Below, piece after piece: positions 11,163 to 25,212 of a DNA stretch of 64,000 nt; positions within the stretch are counted from its first letter, which is position 1; every line of letters begins with the position of its first letter. The stretch spans positions 15,791,987 to 15,855,986 of the forward strand of contig CM036622.1 of NCBI GenBank assembly GCA_020746105.1, written 5' to 3'. The stretch comes from Trogon surrucura (Eukaryota; Chordata; Aves; Trogoniformes; Trogonidae). The notes under the pieces are model-generated. The model saw nothing but the letters and a program-made list of their open reading frames with translations. It was not told the origin of the DNA and searched no databases. Position numbers and translations under genes: made by a program.

Positions 11163-14100
11163 CCCACTCACGGCTTCCTCCTGGGTTTGTCTGGAAGATA
11201 ACTTACTGTGGGTACCAAAACTTTTGATCTGTCATGTGGTGGATGGGAAAAAAAAAAGAAATGGTTATGAATACTTCTTATATGAGCCTTTTTGCAAGAT
11301 TAAAAGCTGCCTTGGTCTGGCAACTGAAGACTCAGGAGGTGCCTTGGTTCTTAGATGACAGTTGATAAAACCATAGGATGCATTTTCTGTTTCAGATAAA
11401 AGCTGATGATAAATGGGAGTGATTTATATGCAACTTAAATGACATGGCCAGAAAATGAAACACCTGTAAAACATTTCAGCTTTTAAATCTGAATTAAGAG
11501 AGTTGACCATTGAGAGATAATAGTGGTTTTGAATCAACTCCAGTTCTTGTAAGTGATCTTCTGCCCCAATACTTCCCACTCAGTTACAGTGAACTCAACA
11601 GATGGACTAAACTCAGTTGTGTAACAATTTTAGTTTTCTGATATCTTTCATATAAGTCATACTTAATTGTTTTATTAGAGTCTGAAAATAAAGTATACCA
11701 TCACATCTGTTGAGGTGTATACATTATTGATGTTAGAGATAACTTTTTTTTTCTTCTCTTTCTTTTTATTCTCTTTTACTTTTTTTGTCTGGGAAGTCCA
11801 AAAAAAAAAAAATGCTTTGATAAAACCAGAAGAAGCATCTTAGTGAATTTGTGGCATCCAGTGAGAGCTTTCAGACCAAGTGGTAAAAGCTGACAAAGTG
11901 AAGCAAGTGATGATATAGTATTAAAATGAAAAGTATTGTACAACTTCAATAGGGGAAGCGGCTTACCCAGCTTTGAAATGCTTATGTGTGATATTTCTAT
12001 CTTGGAGGAACTGATTTGTTATCGTTCTTTCTCTCTCCATATGCTGCTTCCATAATGATTCAGGCATTGCTCAAAACTATACTACTTTCAAAGCTGATGA
12101 GAAATAAATGAAGTTGGTCAAATTAAGAAACTTGGAGACTTGAACTTTACCCTTGGTAAAATCAAAACAAGTTTTGCTATTTGCTTGAGTTATAACAAGA
12201 TGAGAGAGGGAACTTTTTTATGAATCTTGTGGGTTTCAGTGTAACACTGGCTAGCTCAGATCTAGCTTGGCCTTTTCATGACTGACCTTTGAGTTTTTAC
12301 TATTAAATTAAGTTATGGGAAAAACTAGGAGGTGGCCCTGATGCTAAGCATTGTGGAGCCTCCTTTGGGCTCTGCTCTGCCCTTCCTAATGAAAATAACA
12401 ACCAAGTTCCCAGAAGGCCAAGACCAAACTATGCAAGTCTTCCAAAAGGCAAGTCAAAACATGCTCTTGGCCCAATGTAACAAGCTCTGTGGGAAATGTG
12501 CTAGAGTCAAGTATTAAACCTCAATTTCCCTGCCCATTAGACATGGCACTGAATTTTCCTTCCTAAAGGCTTACTTTGGTCTATTCAGTATGGGCTGCTG
12601 GCTTACTCTATGATAAACAACATTTTTCTTTCAGTTTGATTAAAACACTTCTGTCTGCTAGGATGCCATTGAATCTATCTTTAATTGTATTGCCAGTCAC
12701 AGCTCATTAGCCCTGTAGGCACAGTGGTCAGGCAGAAAAACTAAATAAGAAAAAATGGATGAGAACAAGTCATGAAGATATTTCATCAGTTTATAAAATG
12801 TGTGAGAATGAAGAAGAATTTTCTTTTTTAAAGGAAAAAGAACACCAACAATGCAAAGGTAACGCGTGCTGAAAAATTAAGGAGATCAGCAGCTCTAGCC
12901 CTGACTTCCCATCTCTTGCAGTGAATCAGGGCTCTACTCGGGCTTTTGCCTCAGCATTGCAGGAATCCCCTGTCTGTCATCTTCCTCCCAGTGCTGCCCA
13001 GCAGACCTGCTCTGGTCTGTTTATTCTGCTTCTTGCTACTTCTGCCGTGTCACTTAAAGTACTCTTTTGGTCTTTTAGCCTCTCCACAAGATTACTTGGT
13101 CTTTTGTTCTGTCATGCAACAAATCCATCAGTTTACTGTCTCTTCAATCATAATTTTGCTTTTCCATGTGTTTTTGGACTATTGCACAGTATTGGTTTGC
13201 CTGAAGCTGACTTACCAAGGCCCTGGGAAGTCTGTATGCTTTGGCACGGCACACCACTTCCTTTGCTCATTTCCTCTCCTTCACCACATTGTCAGAGGTT
13301 GTAATATATGATGATGCACGTGAGGCATCATTTCTATTTATAGGTACAGGCAGCTATATATGAAGCGTGGAAGAGACAGTGCTACATAATGTATTCAAAA
13401 AAACTTCATTACAGATGAGTACTTATCCTTGTATTTAAGAGTCTGTCTATGTCATGAAACACCAGTAAATTGACACTGAAGGGTCTCATGTCGGAAATCT
13501 CAGCCGTCTTCCTGCTGTAGGTGTTGGCTTCTCTTCTTGGTGGGTTTGTGGGGGATTTTTCCCTCTCTTTCTATTTGTTTTTACTAGGTTCCAGCTACTT
13601 TGGTGTCTTTGAATTGCCTTTAAATTGACCTACATCTCTTCCTGAACCATTTGACTTAATCCTTGGTCTCAGTGTCTTAAAACAAGGCTATTGGAATGAC
13701 CGGGTAGGACAGCTCTACAAGGAGGGGTAGCCAAGGTTGCTGGAGCCTGTGCAGGGAAGCGTGGTTATTGCTCAGCTCCTTGCTGCAGCAGGTGCCTTGC
13801 TCTCTTTTTGTCTCCAACTCTGTAGTCCAGGCCTTAGGGTAACAGGAACTCAAATGCATGCAGAGGCCTGAGGGTATCGCTTGACAACACCACTTAGCTG
13901 ATCTAATGGCTCCCTGGTGTTGAAAGGGAGCAGCCCTTCTCACCTCTGGTCATGCGTCTCCACGCTGGTAAGGGCTCTTGCTGTGCTAATTCAATTTACT
14001 GACCTCACAGAAACCAAGTGTGCGTGTGTGTGGAGAGAGGAGAGTCAGGTTAAGCTTTGGATAACTTGGCAAGTGATGGGATTAAATGGCATGGGCAGAT

Positions 14101-17100
14101 GTGGGGAAGGAGCAGCAATGAGCTGCTGCCTTTCTGAACTCATGTCTGAATCTCCTTGTCCCACTGTGCCTCAACTGGGCGATTCCACCCCTTTCTTTAC
14201 ACCTTCTACTGTGTGTCTGACCTGGTGATGAGTCACTCGGGCATGCTAAATCGGTAGAAAAAGGGTGGGGTTTGGGGTGTCAAGTGTGTGTGTGTCCAAT
14301 TTGTATTCCCAAATGGGTCAGAGGAGCAGGAGAGCTAGTGTTACAAGGGAGATGGGTGGGAAGGTGGGTGGCATTGCCGCAGACAGCAATTAAATTGGTT
14401 TAAGCTGTTGTTTTGTGGCAGCCTGAGACGATTTTCAGGGTGGCTTAAGCCCAAGTGTAAGGATAGAGTTAAGTACTCTACCAAATGAAAGCGTTTTCCT
14501 CAGTAAGTCTGCATATGAGCATTGTGTAGCTGTTTTTCTTCATTTTGCAAATACTCACTTAAAATATTTTTAAATGCTGCATGAAGCCAAGGAGGCAGTT
14601 CTTTAAGAACTGTATCCCATTATCTGCTAGCCACTCCTGTGGCTGCTGGAGCAGCGTCTCTTGCTAAGAGATCTCTGCTAAAAGCCCTGTGATTGCCTCC
14701 TTGTTTAGACCAGTGGCAGAAAGGAGACTGTGTCTTCTGGAGAGCTGGCAATGGAAGCAGAGTTTTCTCTTGCAAATGTGCATCAGTAATATTTTTTTTT
14801 GTCACGAGCCTTGTTCTGAGTGTTGCTGTAGAAAGGAGGAATCGCTCCCTAACAGCATCTGAGTGCTGGTGTCCATCAGCTCTCTGTAGAGCCTGGAGCA
14901 GGTCGGATGTGAGAGCATTCCTCGTCTGCGTGTACCAGGGGATGCTCAAAAATAGAGCATGCTTCTGGGGCTCTGCATTGGCCCTTGAAGCACCTGGCTG
15001 CTGTAATCTTTCAAGTCCAGCATCAGGGTCCCCTCTTATCTCTTCTGCCAGTGTGAATTGATCTCTGGGCAGATCTGCAAATGAAAGGCCACAGATGGGA
15101 AGAGCGACTGGGGATAAGTGCTTCCTTTGTGCCTGTGCCTACCACAAGTGCCATTAAGAAACATGCCAAAACCTTAATGAAATAGTGCTGGGTACTTTCT
15201 CACTGTCGCAGGGGCAAGCCAAAGAGGATGGGAGCATGATGCCTTCTCTTGTTTCGTACATGGTCTCCATCCAAATAACAGTCATTCTCTCCTCACACAG
15301 TGCTCCAAAACCAGTGGAAATGGCCTCAGCAGCCTGCCAGGTCGTTTTGCCTGGGAGTCTGCTGGCCCACAAAAGCTGCTAAACATAATTATGAAGGCCC
15401 CAAATCAAACATTGATAAAAGAAGCAGCGGTATCTGAGGCCCTTCGTTTAGGGGCTGATTAAAAAAAAAAAATCCAAAAATGTCACTGGGAATGTTTTGC
15501 TGCTTTCAGATGCTTTGCATCAGGCCATGGGCCCAGGTGTTGCCACATCTTGTGACAAAGCTGCACATGGCTCCAGAGCTGCGTGCAGTAGCAGCACACA
15601 GAGAAATCTGGAGTATGCGGGGACTCTTGTTACAGCAGGAGGAAAGCAGTGTTGCAGGAATGAAAGCAGTCCTTTTTCTGACTACTCACAAATATACGCC
15701 ACACATTTCTCCTGGTACACTATAACTGATCACATCAAGCTATAATGAGGACCTGAATGGACAGACAGGTGAGTAGTGCAGTCACATGAGATCTCAACCT
15801 GCAGCTCATTATATCGAGCTTGTGCAGAATGTGATGTGTTGGCACCACAGCACCATGGGGATACTTGGGTCTGGATTCACTCTTCACCCTGTCTTCCCCT
15901 GGCAGCTGCAGATAGGCTATTGATCTTTCTCCTCATTAATCAGAATGATTTTGAAGAAAAAATAAGGGGCTCATTTCCTATCCATTCTTCCCCTTAGTTC
16001 TTTAATTTACAAACAGCTTTATTTTGAGCTTTTCCTGTTTCCTACCTCCTTTATGAGGCACCATTCAATGACTGCTACTTATTTGGTAGTGATATGTGAC
16101 TCACAAAGTGTCTGGAGTTTTGCTTTGTAAAGTGTTAAGATGAGAGTAAAAAAGGAGAGAGCAGGGCCCTGTTTTTAAACAGGATTTGCTGTGCTATAAC
16201 TTGATCAAACTCCAGGTAAATGCATTCAGTTGTTTGGGGTGGAGGAGAGAAGCAAGTACTGTTGTAGTAATCTTTGGGTTTACATTTTTAAATGAAAAGA
16301 AATGCATCTATCTAGGGAACAGATACCTCTCCTTTTACTCCAACCTCAGAATCTTTAATTACCTTTGTGGCCCTGCTGTGCAGCAATAAAATGCTGTTAT
16401 CCTCACTTCGTTTCTTATCTTTAGATAAGGAAAGAAGGGAAGGGAGGCAAAGGAATAGCAGAACCCAGACTCAAGAGGTTTAAGATCCTAACAGAGCAGA
16501 AGGAGGCTTGGTGTCTCAGCAAACTGCAGCAAATCTGTGTGCGAAGTGGAGAATTTTCTAGTTTGCCAGCCAAAAATGTGAAACAAGAGAGACCTGCCTC
16601 CTACTTAGAATTTCACTGCCTGAATCAAACACATGGAAGAACTCCTGTCCTCTTTGGATCCGGAGTTGGTATTTATTTTGTAAGGAGAGGAGTCATATCC
16701 AGTTATTCAATGAAATGGGTTGGGATCAGGGTGACCCTGCAAAGGACCCCCACATATGTGAAGGAATGAAGGGAAGGGGTTTCAGTGCAAGGAAGACACT
16801 GAGCAGCCTGACATAATGCGCACTTGGGGGCTTTTATGAGATCTGTGGAATTCTAATATCTAAATAACCATTTAAAATCATGAGATAGCAGTTAAACCCC
16901 AAAAAACAGCTTAAAGATCCTTTTGATTTTTAACCGCCCTAGAGCTGACACCTGAACACGTGTGCTGTGGCTCAAAGACAGAGGCCCTGGTTTCGCATGT
17001 GGACTTGCATTTCGAGTCCACCACTCGAGGATGGTGACTTCCCATTGGCCTGGCATTATTTGGCTTTGGTTTATTCTTTCCTTAAGTTCTTTTTTTTGAA

Positions 17101-17242
17101 TGAATCTTTATGAAATAGAAGTGATTGATTCCTCTAACGCAGATGAAGCAAGGAATTTGCACGGATTGCTGCTTTTGGTGCTGCAATAAGCTAGTATGTG
17201 CGAGCACCAGTTACTAAACTCCATAATGAGATACAGTGGGGG

Positions 17243-17243
<1 letters not shown>
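11163..17243. other. Non-coding stretch between LTR copies A and B
   Basis: Despite the provirus-like spacing, no retroviral internal region is present: no primer-binding site after the first LTR and no long frame. A-runs occur near 11250, 11800 and 15460. Otherwise it is unique-looking DNA with short chance frames, and no exon is supported. Confidence 0.55.

Positions 17244-17284
<41 letters not shown>
17244..17284. repeat. Homopolymer run of 41 T
   Basis: An unbroken run of T, followed by acacaatac. It lies about 130 bases upstream of LTR copy B. Birds have few poly(A)-tailed retrotransposons, so a run this long is unusual. It could be a microsatellite, the tail of a minus-strand retrocopy (no body recognised to the right), or an artefact in length. 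Confidence 0.9.
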
Positions 17285-17289
<5 letters not shown>

Positions 17290-17412
17290 ATACAAAGGAA
17301 GAGTAACTGTAACCATTTCAGGTTTCTTTTGAGCCTTCTCTGGTTTGTTTCTTTATTAAGCAGTGACCCATAAGATGCTAGGAATAAGCAACCTGCACTT
17401 GACTCCTAAAGG

Positions 17413-18144
17413 TGTCCTGGTTTGAGACTTCCAGGATACAAGTTCTCTGGGGCTCCTGGCACAGGTGCCAGTCACAGTGGGGGGGGGAAGCTGTGCCAAT
17501 TGGGATGAGATGATGGGTCAGGTGACCCAAATAGGCCAATCACAGTGTTCCTTCCCATGGTGCTCAGTATAAAAGGGCCCCTAAGCCTTGGGGGTCTTCA
17601 GTGCTGCTGTGCTGGGAGAGTTGTTGTTGACTGTTTGTCATCTCTCCCTGTGCTCCTGCTGTTCCTGCCTCCTGTTTTCATGTTGCAGAGGAGCAACATT
17701 TGATGGAACAAGTTGTCTTGCCTCTGCCTCCCTGGGTGGGAGCAGCGTGGCTGCGTCAACGCTTCCTCTTCTGGTTTTGGTTGTTCTGTTGTTGGTCTTT
17801 TTTGGACTGTCATTGTGACTCTGGGCTCGGGTGCTCCCATCTGCTGCCGAGTCCAGTCTAGGACTTTTCTGCTTGGGACCTAGCTGTCATCCAGAATGCT
17901 TAGGTTCTATATTAACATATTCTCTTGTATCTTTGAATATATTTGCTTAGTTGTATAATATTTGTATATAGTTCAACATCTTCATAGTTTTTGTCAGTGT
18001 TATTTTCATTTTACTGGTTCAAGTTTTTTTCAACCTCAAAATCTCTCTCCCTGGGTCCCCTGTTATTCTCCCCTGGGAAGGTGCAGGGAGGATCCCAGAG
18101 AGCATTTGTCAGTTTAGTAACTGGCCCAGCCTTAAACTTCAACA
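17413..18144 (+). mobile_element. Solo LTR, copy B
   Basis: Starts TGTCCTGGTTTGAG and ends cttaaacttcaaca. It is colinear with copy A over its full 732 bases. CCAAT and TATAAAAG are intact. The flanking words AAAGG (17408-17412) and ATGGG (18145-18149) match at only 3 of 5 positions, so the target duplication is decayed or the ends are slightly off. No retroviral internal sequence is attached. Confidence 0.85.
17536..17575 (+). promoter_or_regulatory. LTR copy B promoter: CCAAT (17536-17540) and TATAAAAG (17568-17575)
   Basis: Same layout as copy A. Both boxes are intact, so this is one of the copies most able to start a chimeric transcript, running to the right. Confidence 0.65.
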
Positions 18145-21100
18145 ATGGGCAAAACATTTATCTCATTACTAGATGCTTTCAACTACATTCCCAGTATTTT
18201 TAAAATATCCAATATGGTATTAAACACAGAGCACAAAGCAGAGTGGGAGCATGTTATTTATGAGTAAGTCATCAAGCTTTTTGCTACTGTAATATTGATG
18301 AGGCTTCTTGGACAGGTCGGGTTGGGATAACATGTCAGGAAATGAGAATTCTCTTATGGCTGGAAAGCCAGCGCTTGGGGAACTTGATTTGAAATTGCTG
18401 AGCACCTACACAGAGTAAAAGAAAAAGCTGCTGCCAGGAAGCAGATGTTGCACCTAGTTCTCAAACCACGTAGCAAATTTGTAAGGCGCTGCTGGGGTCA
18501 CAAGCATTATTAGGAGGTGGTGGGAAGCTGTGTGCTTTTGATGCACCTTATCAAAAGGGATTTGGGTTTATTGCAGCAGTTCTGACAGCTCGGTGGTGTT
18601 CGCTGCCTCATTGTGCCCACTGCAAAAGGTCAGTCCTTTCTGGCTCAGGCAAACGCTTTTCAGCCAGAGTCCTCCTGACAATAAAACTATAAATATTTCG
18701 TCTATCAGAAGGTGATGATAGCTTGGTATTGCACAGTTCTCCTGTGCTACTGGAAATCTTTTTGTTTATATAGACTCCTCTGTCTCCAAGATTTATCATC
18801 CTGGCAGCAATTATAAACAAAACCCCATGGGTTTGGGACTTTCTCTGAATGTTTTCAGAGAAATGTTAAAACGCATTGGTTTGCTCATTGAAGAGTCACA
18901 GCTTGTTATTCTGAGCTCGTGAGGAAAAAGTGGCTGGAGAAATGAAACTGAAATCTCCCTCCACCATTAAAAGCAATGGGTGTTCCCACAGGAGTGACCC
19001 CACATGATGGGTGCCCATCTTCAAAGGGCATGGACCCCCTGAGCAGGGAGTTGCCTGTGCTCCCAGCCAGAGTGGAGCCCAGGGTGTCACAGCAGGAACT
19101 GTCGCACTCAGCACCTCTGCCCAGCCAACTTCACCGATTTCTCTCTGGCAGCAACAAGGAGCGGGAAAAATTCTGTTCTCATAGCCTTAGTCTGTTTATA
19201 CATCCAAGACTGAAGACTGTAAATATGGTGTCTGTTAACTGAGCTAGCACCAGAGCCTTGTTAAGATACTGTCACCAGTGTATCCAGTAGCTATAGTGCC
19301 TAATAAAAGGATATTTGCATTGTGTGGGAGTAGGAAATCCCAGCTATTAGTATCTTGGAGCCTGTGCAAAATACTTGCCAAACCGCTCAAGAAACGGTCT
19401 CCAAGGGTCTTGAGGAAAGAATGGAAAGTGTGCAAAGTTACCATCTGAGGGAGTGGTGTCATGGAACCAGAGCACAGTAATGATGATCTCATTGTGCAAC
19501 AAGCTTAAAGTATTCTAAGAAAGCAATTACTCGGTAAAATCATGCCAGTGTGAAGTGCTTTGCTAGCACCAAAGTGCCAAATGCATGAAAACCACGATGA
19601 TCTGAAGAGGTGAGCGGACCCTGGTGTTGATCTTGGTTCTGGAGAAGAGCAAAAGAGCAGTAATACTCACTCTCTGTCCTAACCAGGGACCTGGAAGAAG
19701 AGAGGGGGACTAATGCTTGTTTCTGCTTAGTTGCAACCCTCTGAACATGCATTCATTGCCACACACTGCCAGATGTATCGAGTGAAGGGTTTGCTCTCCT
19801 TGTTATAACTATTCCTTATGTTTCTAAGAGGTGTGGATCTAACTCCTTTCTGAGTTAGAAGGAAGTTGGGCCCAAGTCTCCACATGTCTTGAATCAATGT
19901 CTTGAAAGAAAGACTACCATATTAAAGGCTGCAGGACAGTGTCTGTGTCCTTCAGGAGTTGGTTTTGGGCTCTGAAACTCAGGGAGAAATGCATCTTCCT
20001 GTAGCCCTAGTCCACTGCTGAAATTTGAGAGTGGGGAGGGATTTTGGAGACCACCACCGTTGTTCGCATTTTCTGTGAGATTGTTCTGGCAGCTCCATGG
20101 TGTGTTGAGCTGAGGCCTGGGTTTCTTGAGGGGTGTTTTGGATCACATTTGAGAGATGCGGCCTCATGGTACACCTACATAGGCTGCTGCTGAAAGAGGT
20201 AATCCAGCCCTTCCCTCTGCCTTGGTCAGAGATTTCAGTTCATCTCTTTTGGCCTCAACTCTCACTCGTGCAACTGTGGGCAAACTGGCACAACATGCTC
20301 ACCTGATGTCAAGAGGTTTCCGAGGCATGTGTGGAAAGAACAATTTGCTGGGAAAAGAACCTGGGCAGACTTAAAATGGAGCAGCCCTGGTTGCAGGATC
20401 ACAAAATCCAAAATAAAGTGATGGGCACACCTCACTGCAGACAGACAGGGTTGGGAAGGAATTCAGGGCCAACACTTCTGGCAGTGGCCTGCAGTGACAC
20501 TGGGTGAGGAGAAGTGACAAACACCAGCCTCAGCAGTGCCTTTTGCCTACTAGTTTCAGGCGCTTCCGAAGACGAAGCATGGAGCATGTACCTGCAAGCA
20601 CGGTGTGATCATAGCCATGTAGTTCCTGACCCCATAAAGTGCAAGTTATCCCATGTGCGATGGAAAGTGCCTTCAATTCACCTTGCAGGCAGTATACCCT
20701 GGTATACTGGAGGGTTTTTACTGCAACTGAAGTGCATGATTTCAATGAACTGGGTATTGGTGAGTGTATCTTATATATTTCTAACAATTCCTTCCATGTG
20801 CTTTGTGGAGGATGATTATTCTTCTCCATCTACTTAAATTCCATTTCTCTTTCCATCTGTTTGTTTCTAGTTTAGAAATGATACAATTCTTTTTCTTAAC
20901 ACTTTTCTCAAAAGGTAGAAAATAAAGTGCTCCAGTCCTTCATAAATGATTTTTTTTCTGCCCTCCTTTTCCCAGCTCATTCAGTTGCGAGTGGAATGGC
21001 ATATGTTGTCAGATACCCAGCAAAAGAAGTACATAACCCAGAGCCTAATAAAACAACAAATCTAGTGTGCCCTCCTGGTCTGCAATCCTTCAACAGGCTG

Positions 21101-21996
21101 CTTTCATTAAACATAGAGCCATGTGTTTCTTAAAACAGATCACATCCCTGGTGCCACGGTGTGGTATGTGTTGCTCTCGCTGTGTTTCATGAGGGTTTTT
21201 TAATTTATAGCAACACGGTTTTTATTCTTATAAAGATTATTGGAAAAGTACAAAAAAAAAAAATAAAAGGGCAATACTGATATCTGTGAGAGCTGTAAAC
21301 TACCTAAAGTTGATCAGAGCAGTGGTATTTGCAACTAACCTTAACCGCTGAGCTTTATTCCTGGCAGTGTCTACAGCAGCCCAGCTATGCCTTACCTCTT
21401 CAGGCATTTTGATTGCCTGGGTCAAAGTCCCAATTAAGACTCTGGTGGTGGTGTTCCGGATTTACACCAGGGTACCCACAAGTAGAATTTAACTGTGGGT
21501 TTCTCGCGTGCTCCCTCCAACTGGGCTGTGTTTCCATGGCAGGAGCAGTGATGAAGCACCCAGGAGGACTGACAAGATGCAGAAATCTTCTATTTGTATT
21601 CTTCCAGCTCACCCCAGCTCTGGTGTTTCTATTTCACTACTGTTTTAAAGCAAAGGCTAGCGAGGTTATGGCCATAAGCCTCAAGCTGGTATTCCGGCTG
21701 CTTTGGGTAACTAACAGCGCTGGCGAGCAGAGGACACGATGGATTTTCTTTGTATCTTATTAAAGAATGAATTGCTGCAAGCAAGAAGGCTCTTCTAGAA
21801 GAGGTTTGTACCTTGCCATTTGGATATTTTTAACAACAAAACCAGCTGCTTAGAAACAGGTGTAGTGGATTTTGCTCACTAAAACTGCTCTTCTTTTATT
21901 TTAAGATAGAAACACCATATAAAGCCATGCATGAAATTCAGGAAAGGGTGGGAGGTAAAATATGTTGTACTTCATTAGAAACGTTGCTTTTTATTT

Positions 21997-22020
21997 ACAA
22001 GCACATGAGAATGTGCTTGT
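21997..22020. other. Perfect 10 bp inverted repeat with 4-base loop
   Basis: The arms ACAAGCACAT and ATGTGCTTGT are separated by GAGA. The stem does not extend further, so it is much shorter than a microRNA precursor. No flanking duplication marks it as a transposon. Confidence 0.7.
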
Positions 22021-24087
22021 TCACTGGCTGAACTCTGTCTAGTTTCTCATCCACAGCTCTCCCAATAGTATCTCAGTGGGCCAAAACTCCCGCTGAATTA
22101 AATGATTGCAGTCGGATTGACTCAAACAGTGTCTTGGGCTTTTACGCAAATGGAACATTTGCCCTGATGTTATAAAAATATCTGCAGTGTTTATTAATCT
22201 AATAAATTTTTGAATTAAAAAAGAACCATAAACTGAGGGGGTTGCTAATTAACCACAGAACTGAAAAGTTGAAGTAATTACTGCAGACCGTCTCAGTTAC
22301 GCTGACGTGAGCGTGAAGTAGTTTTTTCTGAAATCTGTACTGTTACCACAGACTTTCCCTGCTCTGGCTGCAACTAGAATTTGGTACAGTCTGCCTAATT
22401 ATCTTTTATCTGGGCTTAGTTTCAGTTCAGTGACACATCTCCACCTTGCAACCAATCCTTTGGCTTTTGTGAAAGTCTTTTTTGTTGAGAACAGTGCCAT
22501 TTTGGTTTCCATTTAAAAAGAATTAAAGATCCAATTATGCAAATTAATTTTAAAAGCTTTATCATCAATCTTCTGGGAGAAAGGTTATTGCACAAAGCTT
22601 GCAACAGACTTAAAACAAGGGTCCTTTGGCTTTGAAATGCGTCCCGGCGTGACACCCGCCTCTGCCTCCTGTCATGAGGCTGGCAGCTGAACAGGAGATT
22701 TTGGGCAATTTGGGGACCTGACCTGGAGGAGCTATGCATGGTTGCCAGCCCCAGGCAGGGGTCCTCTAATCTCCAGGAAAAGAGCTCGGCTTGGCTCTTG
22801 ATGGTGAGGGATGGAGGAAGGAAGAGGGATGGACTGAGGTGTGATATAGGAGCCCCCAGACATGTAGGGGTGACTGCTGAGCTCTGTGGTTTGGCTGCAA
22901 GACTTGGAGGCTGAACCTCTGTCCTGTTCTCCTGAGGATTTAACAAGGGGCACTGAGAGGAAGTAATTACTTTGGAACAAGGTGGAGTTTAGCTCAGAAA
23001 AAGCATGTTCAATCACAAGCTTATGTTATTTAGGCTTTAGAAATTATCCACTGCAAATATTAGGCCAAGACAGGGAAGAGCAGGGACATGCTAAAATAAT
23101 ATTTGCAAGCAGCGTATGCTCTCTATGATGAGCAGGGCTAGGCACCCTTCCACTCATGTCTGTCTGACAGAGAAGAATGTGTTCACACAGTGACGTGAAG
23201 CTCAGAAACTGGCTGAAAGAAACCTCAGCAGCTGTGAAAGCAGCTCCCACCCTTCCTTGTGCCCCCCTTCCTCGTATCGAGCCTCTTCCTTAACAGTAAG
23301 TGAAAGCTACTCGAGCAGCAGTAGAGTCGCTTCTCACTCGTTGTAGCAGGGTGTAGAAAATCGTAGGTCACAGGACAAACAGATGTTGGCATTAAGCATC
23401 TGTACCATGGAAACCACTAAAATATCTCCACAGTGCTGCTGAAGCAAGGAAACCAGAGATAGGCAAGCAGTGGGCTTTACACTGCGGACCTGCAGCCCCT
23501 CACAGAGCCCCAGAGGAGTCAGCGAGGACCTCTTTGGGCTGAGCATGCAGATGAGATTGCTCGGCAAGAGCTATGCTGCAAAACTGGAAGTGGGAATAAA
23601 ATTTCGGGGAGTTCAAGTGTCCTCTATACTTAGCCCAGGAGAGAGGGGGCGAGGGGAGCGATGCCTCCATGGTGCCAGGAGCGGCTTCGAGCAAAATCTG
23701 CTCTCGGTGTCTGCTGAAAACCTTCGCCGTGCTTTGGCTCACTGTGATCTCAGCAGTCGTAGAAGGACTGACATTCTCATGCGGCATTTGGTGTCCCTGC
23801 TGCCCACTTGCTGGGAAACTACTTGTCAGCTCCTGGACACGAGCCTGGGCTGCTGAGGGCCGTGTCTAAGTGCAGCAGCTTGACACAGGACTGATGTGTT
23901 GAGCTAGATGAGAGCAGAGCGGGTGATGCTGGCTGGTGTGATGAGGACCACATGCCTTCACTGATTCTCTATGGTGCGCGTTAACAAGCCAGTGGCCAGC
24001 AAGCACTAAAGGAAGACAAACTTACTGAGACAACTGGAATAAATGACTTGTGGGCTTGTTCTGTTCACGGAAGTCTTCCCATGTAGC

Positions 24088-24119
24088 TATATATATATAT
24101 TATTAATAGATATATATAC
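24088..24119. repeat. Short imperfect (AT)n microsatellite
   Basis: About seven AT units, an interruption (tattaatag), then a further tatatata block. Confidence 0.85.
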
Positions 24120-25212
24120 ATTAAAGGGTGAAAAAAGAAGTAGGATTTGGGAAATGCGCTCCTGCTGAGAACACTGTGCTTGAAATCCTTCTCAAAAATG
24201 GGCTGGCTCTTGCCCTTTCTTCTCTGGATATTGAATGGGGCAAACCTAAGGTTTATATAGATGTGAGAAGATGTTGGGGTCAATACACTACCGTGTGTTT
24301 GAAGTAAACTGAGGATTTTAGAATGGAAAGTCCCTCCCCACCAGGTTTACCTTTGTAATTCTGCCATTTGTTACAAAGGAAGAAAAATATTTATTTACAT
24401 GGACCTGTAATACTCAAGCAGAGAAGATTTAGTAGCGTTTTCCTAAAGAATTACTCTAAACATCCTTTCATATGTTGTGGACCACTGTTGTAACAGACAA
24501 CTACAACTTCAACTGTTGTAGTAGCAGCCCTCAAGAGCCTACAGCATACGATAACGTTACAGCATTTGAACAAGAAGGGTCTCAGGAGAACCTTTTTCTG
24601 GGATCCCTGAATGCATGACTCCAAGGGAAAATCCATCCAGCCATGGTGGTGCAGGACAGTTCGGGGTAGAGCCAGGAAAAGCATTTTGGAATTGATTCTC
24701 CTTTTGGAACGGAAAAGCAGAGTTTGCACGAAGTAAGGGATGCTGTGGGAAGAACAGGAAAGTTACATAATGCACTTTATCAGTCTAGTAGCAATGCCAC
24801 AGAGGTTGTTGCTTCGGTGAGCATCCACACTGGATCCCTGACAATGTTGTTTAATATACTCAGTATCCTACTTAGCTGACTGAAGAACGGGGGAGTAGGG
24901 TCTGGGATGGGCTGCAGTGTCTTCCACGCATCTGCCTGGGTCTCAAGGTGGCACAGCCATGTGCCCAGGGGCCTGGGTGCAAAAATAGCATTGCTTTGGT
25001 TCCTCTGTGACTTGCACTATTTACACTCCTGAAGGTGTTAAAAGTTTTTCTTGTTCTTCAAAGAACTCAAAAATTGCCCAGAATATAATTAACTATATTC
25101 CAGAATGAATTAAGAATCAAGACTTAAGAATTTACAGTGTTATAAGGTGCATGAAAAAGTCTTTTATTTGCAAATCTCTGTTGCTGCAGGTCAAGTTCAT
25201 GCCAAATCCCCC

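Larger units (their letters stand above)
18145..25212. other. Non-coding stretch between LTR copies B and C
   Basis: No gene or transposon is recognised. It contains a perfect 10 bp hairpin (21997-22020), AT-rich blocks at 22180-22300 and 22500-22580 that might be regulatory, and a short AT microsatellite (24088-24119). The minus-strand frame of 174 codons at 22422-22946 has no domain features. Confidence 0.5.

Noticed and set aside
11163-17412. Internal region of a provirus between LTR copies A and B (spacing ~6.2 kb)
   Set aside because: There is no primer-binding site after copy A, no gag/pol-like frame, and copy A has its own flanking duplication (CCCAT/CCCAC). The spacing is coincidental.
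22422-22946. 174-codon minus-strand frame
   Set aside because: Low-complexity stretches of P, S and L with no recognisable motif, and overlapping frames on the same strand. Treated as chance.
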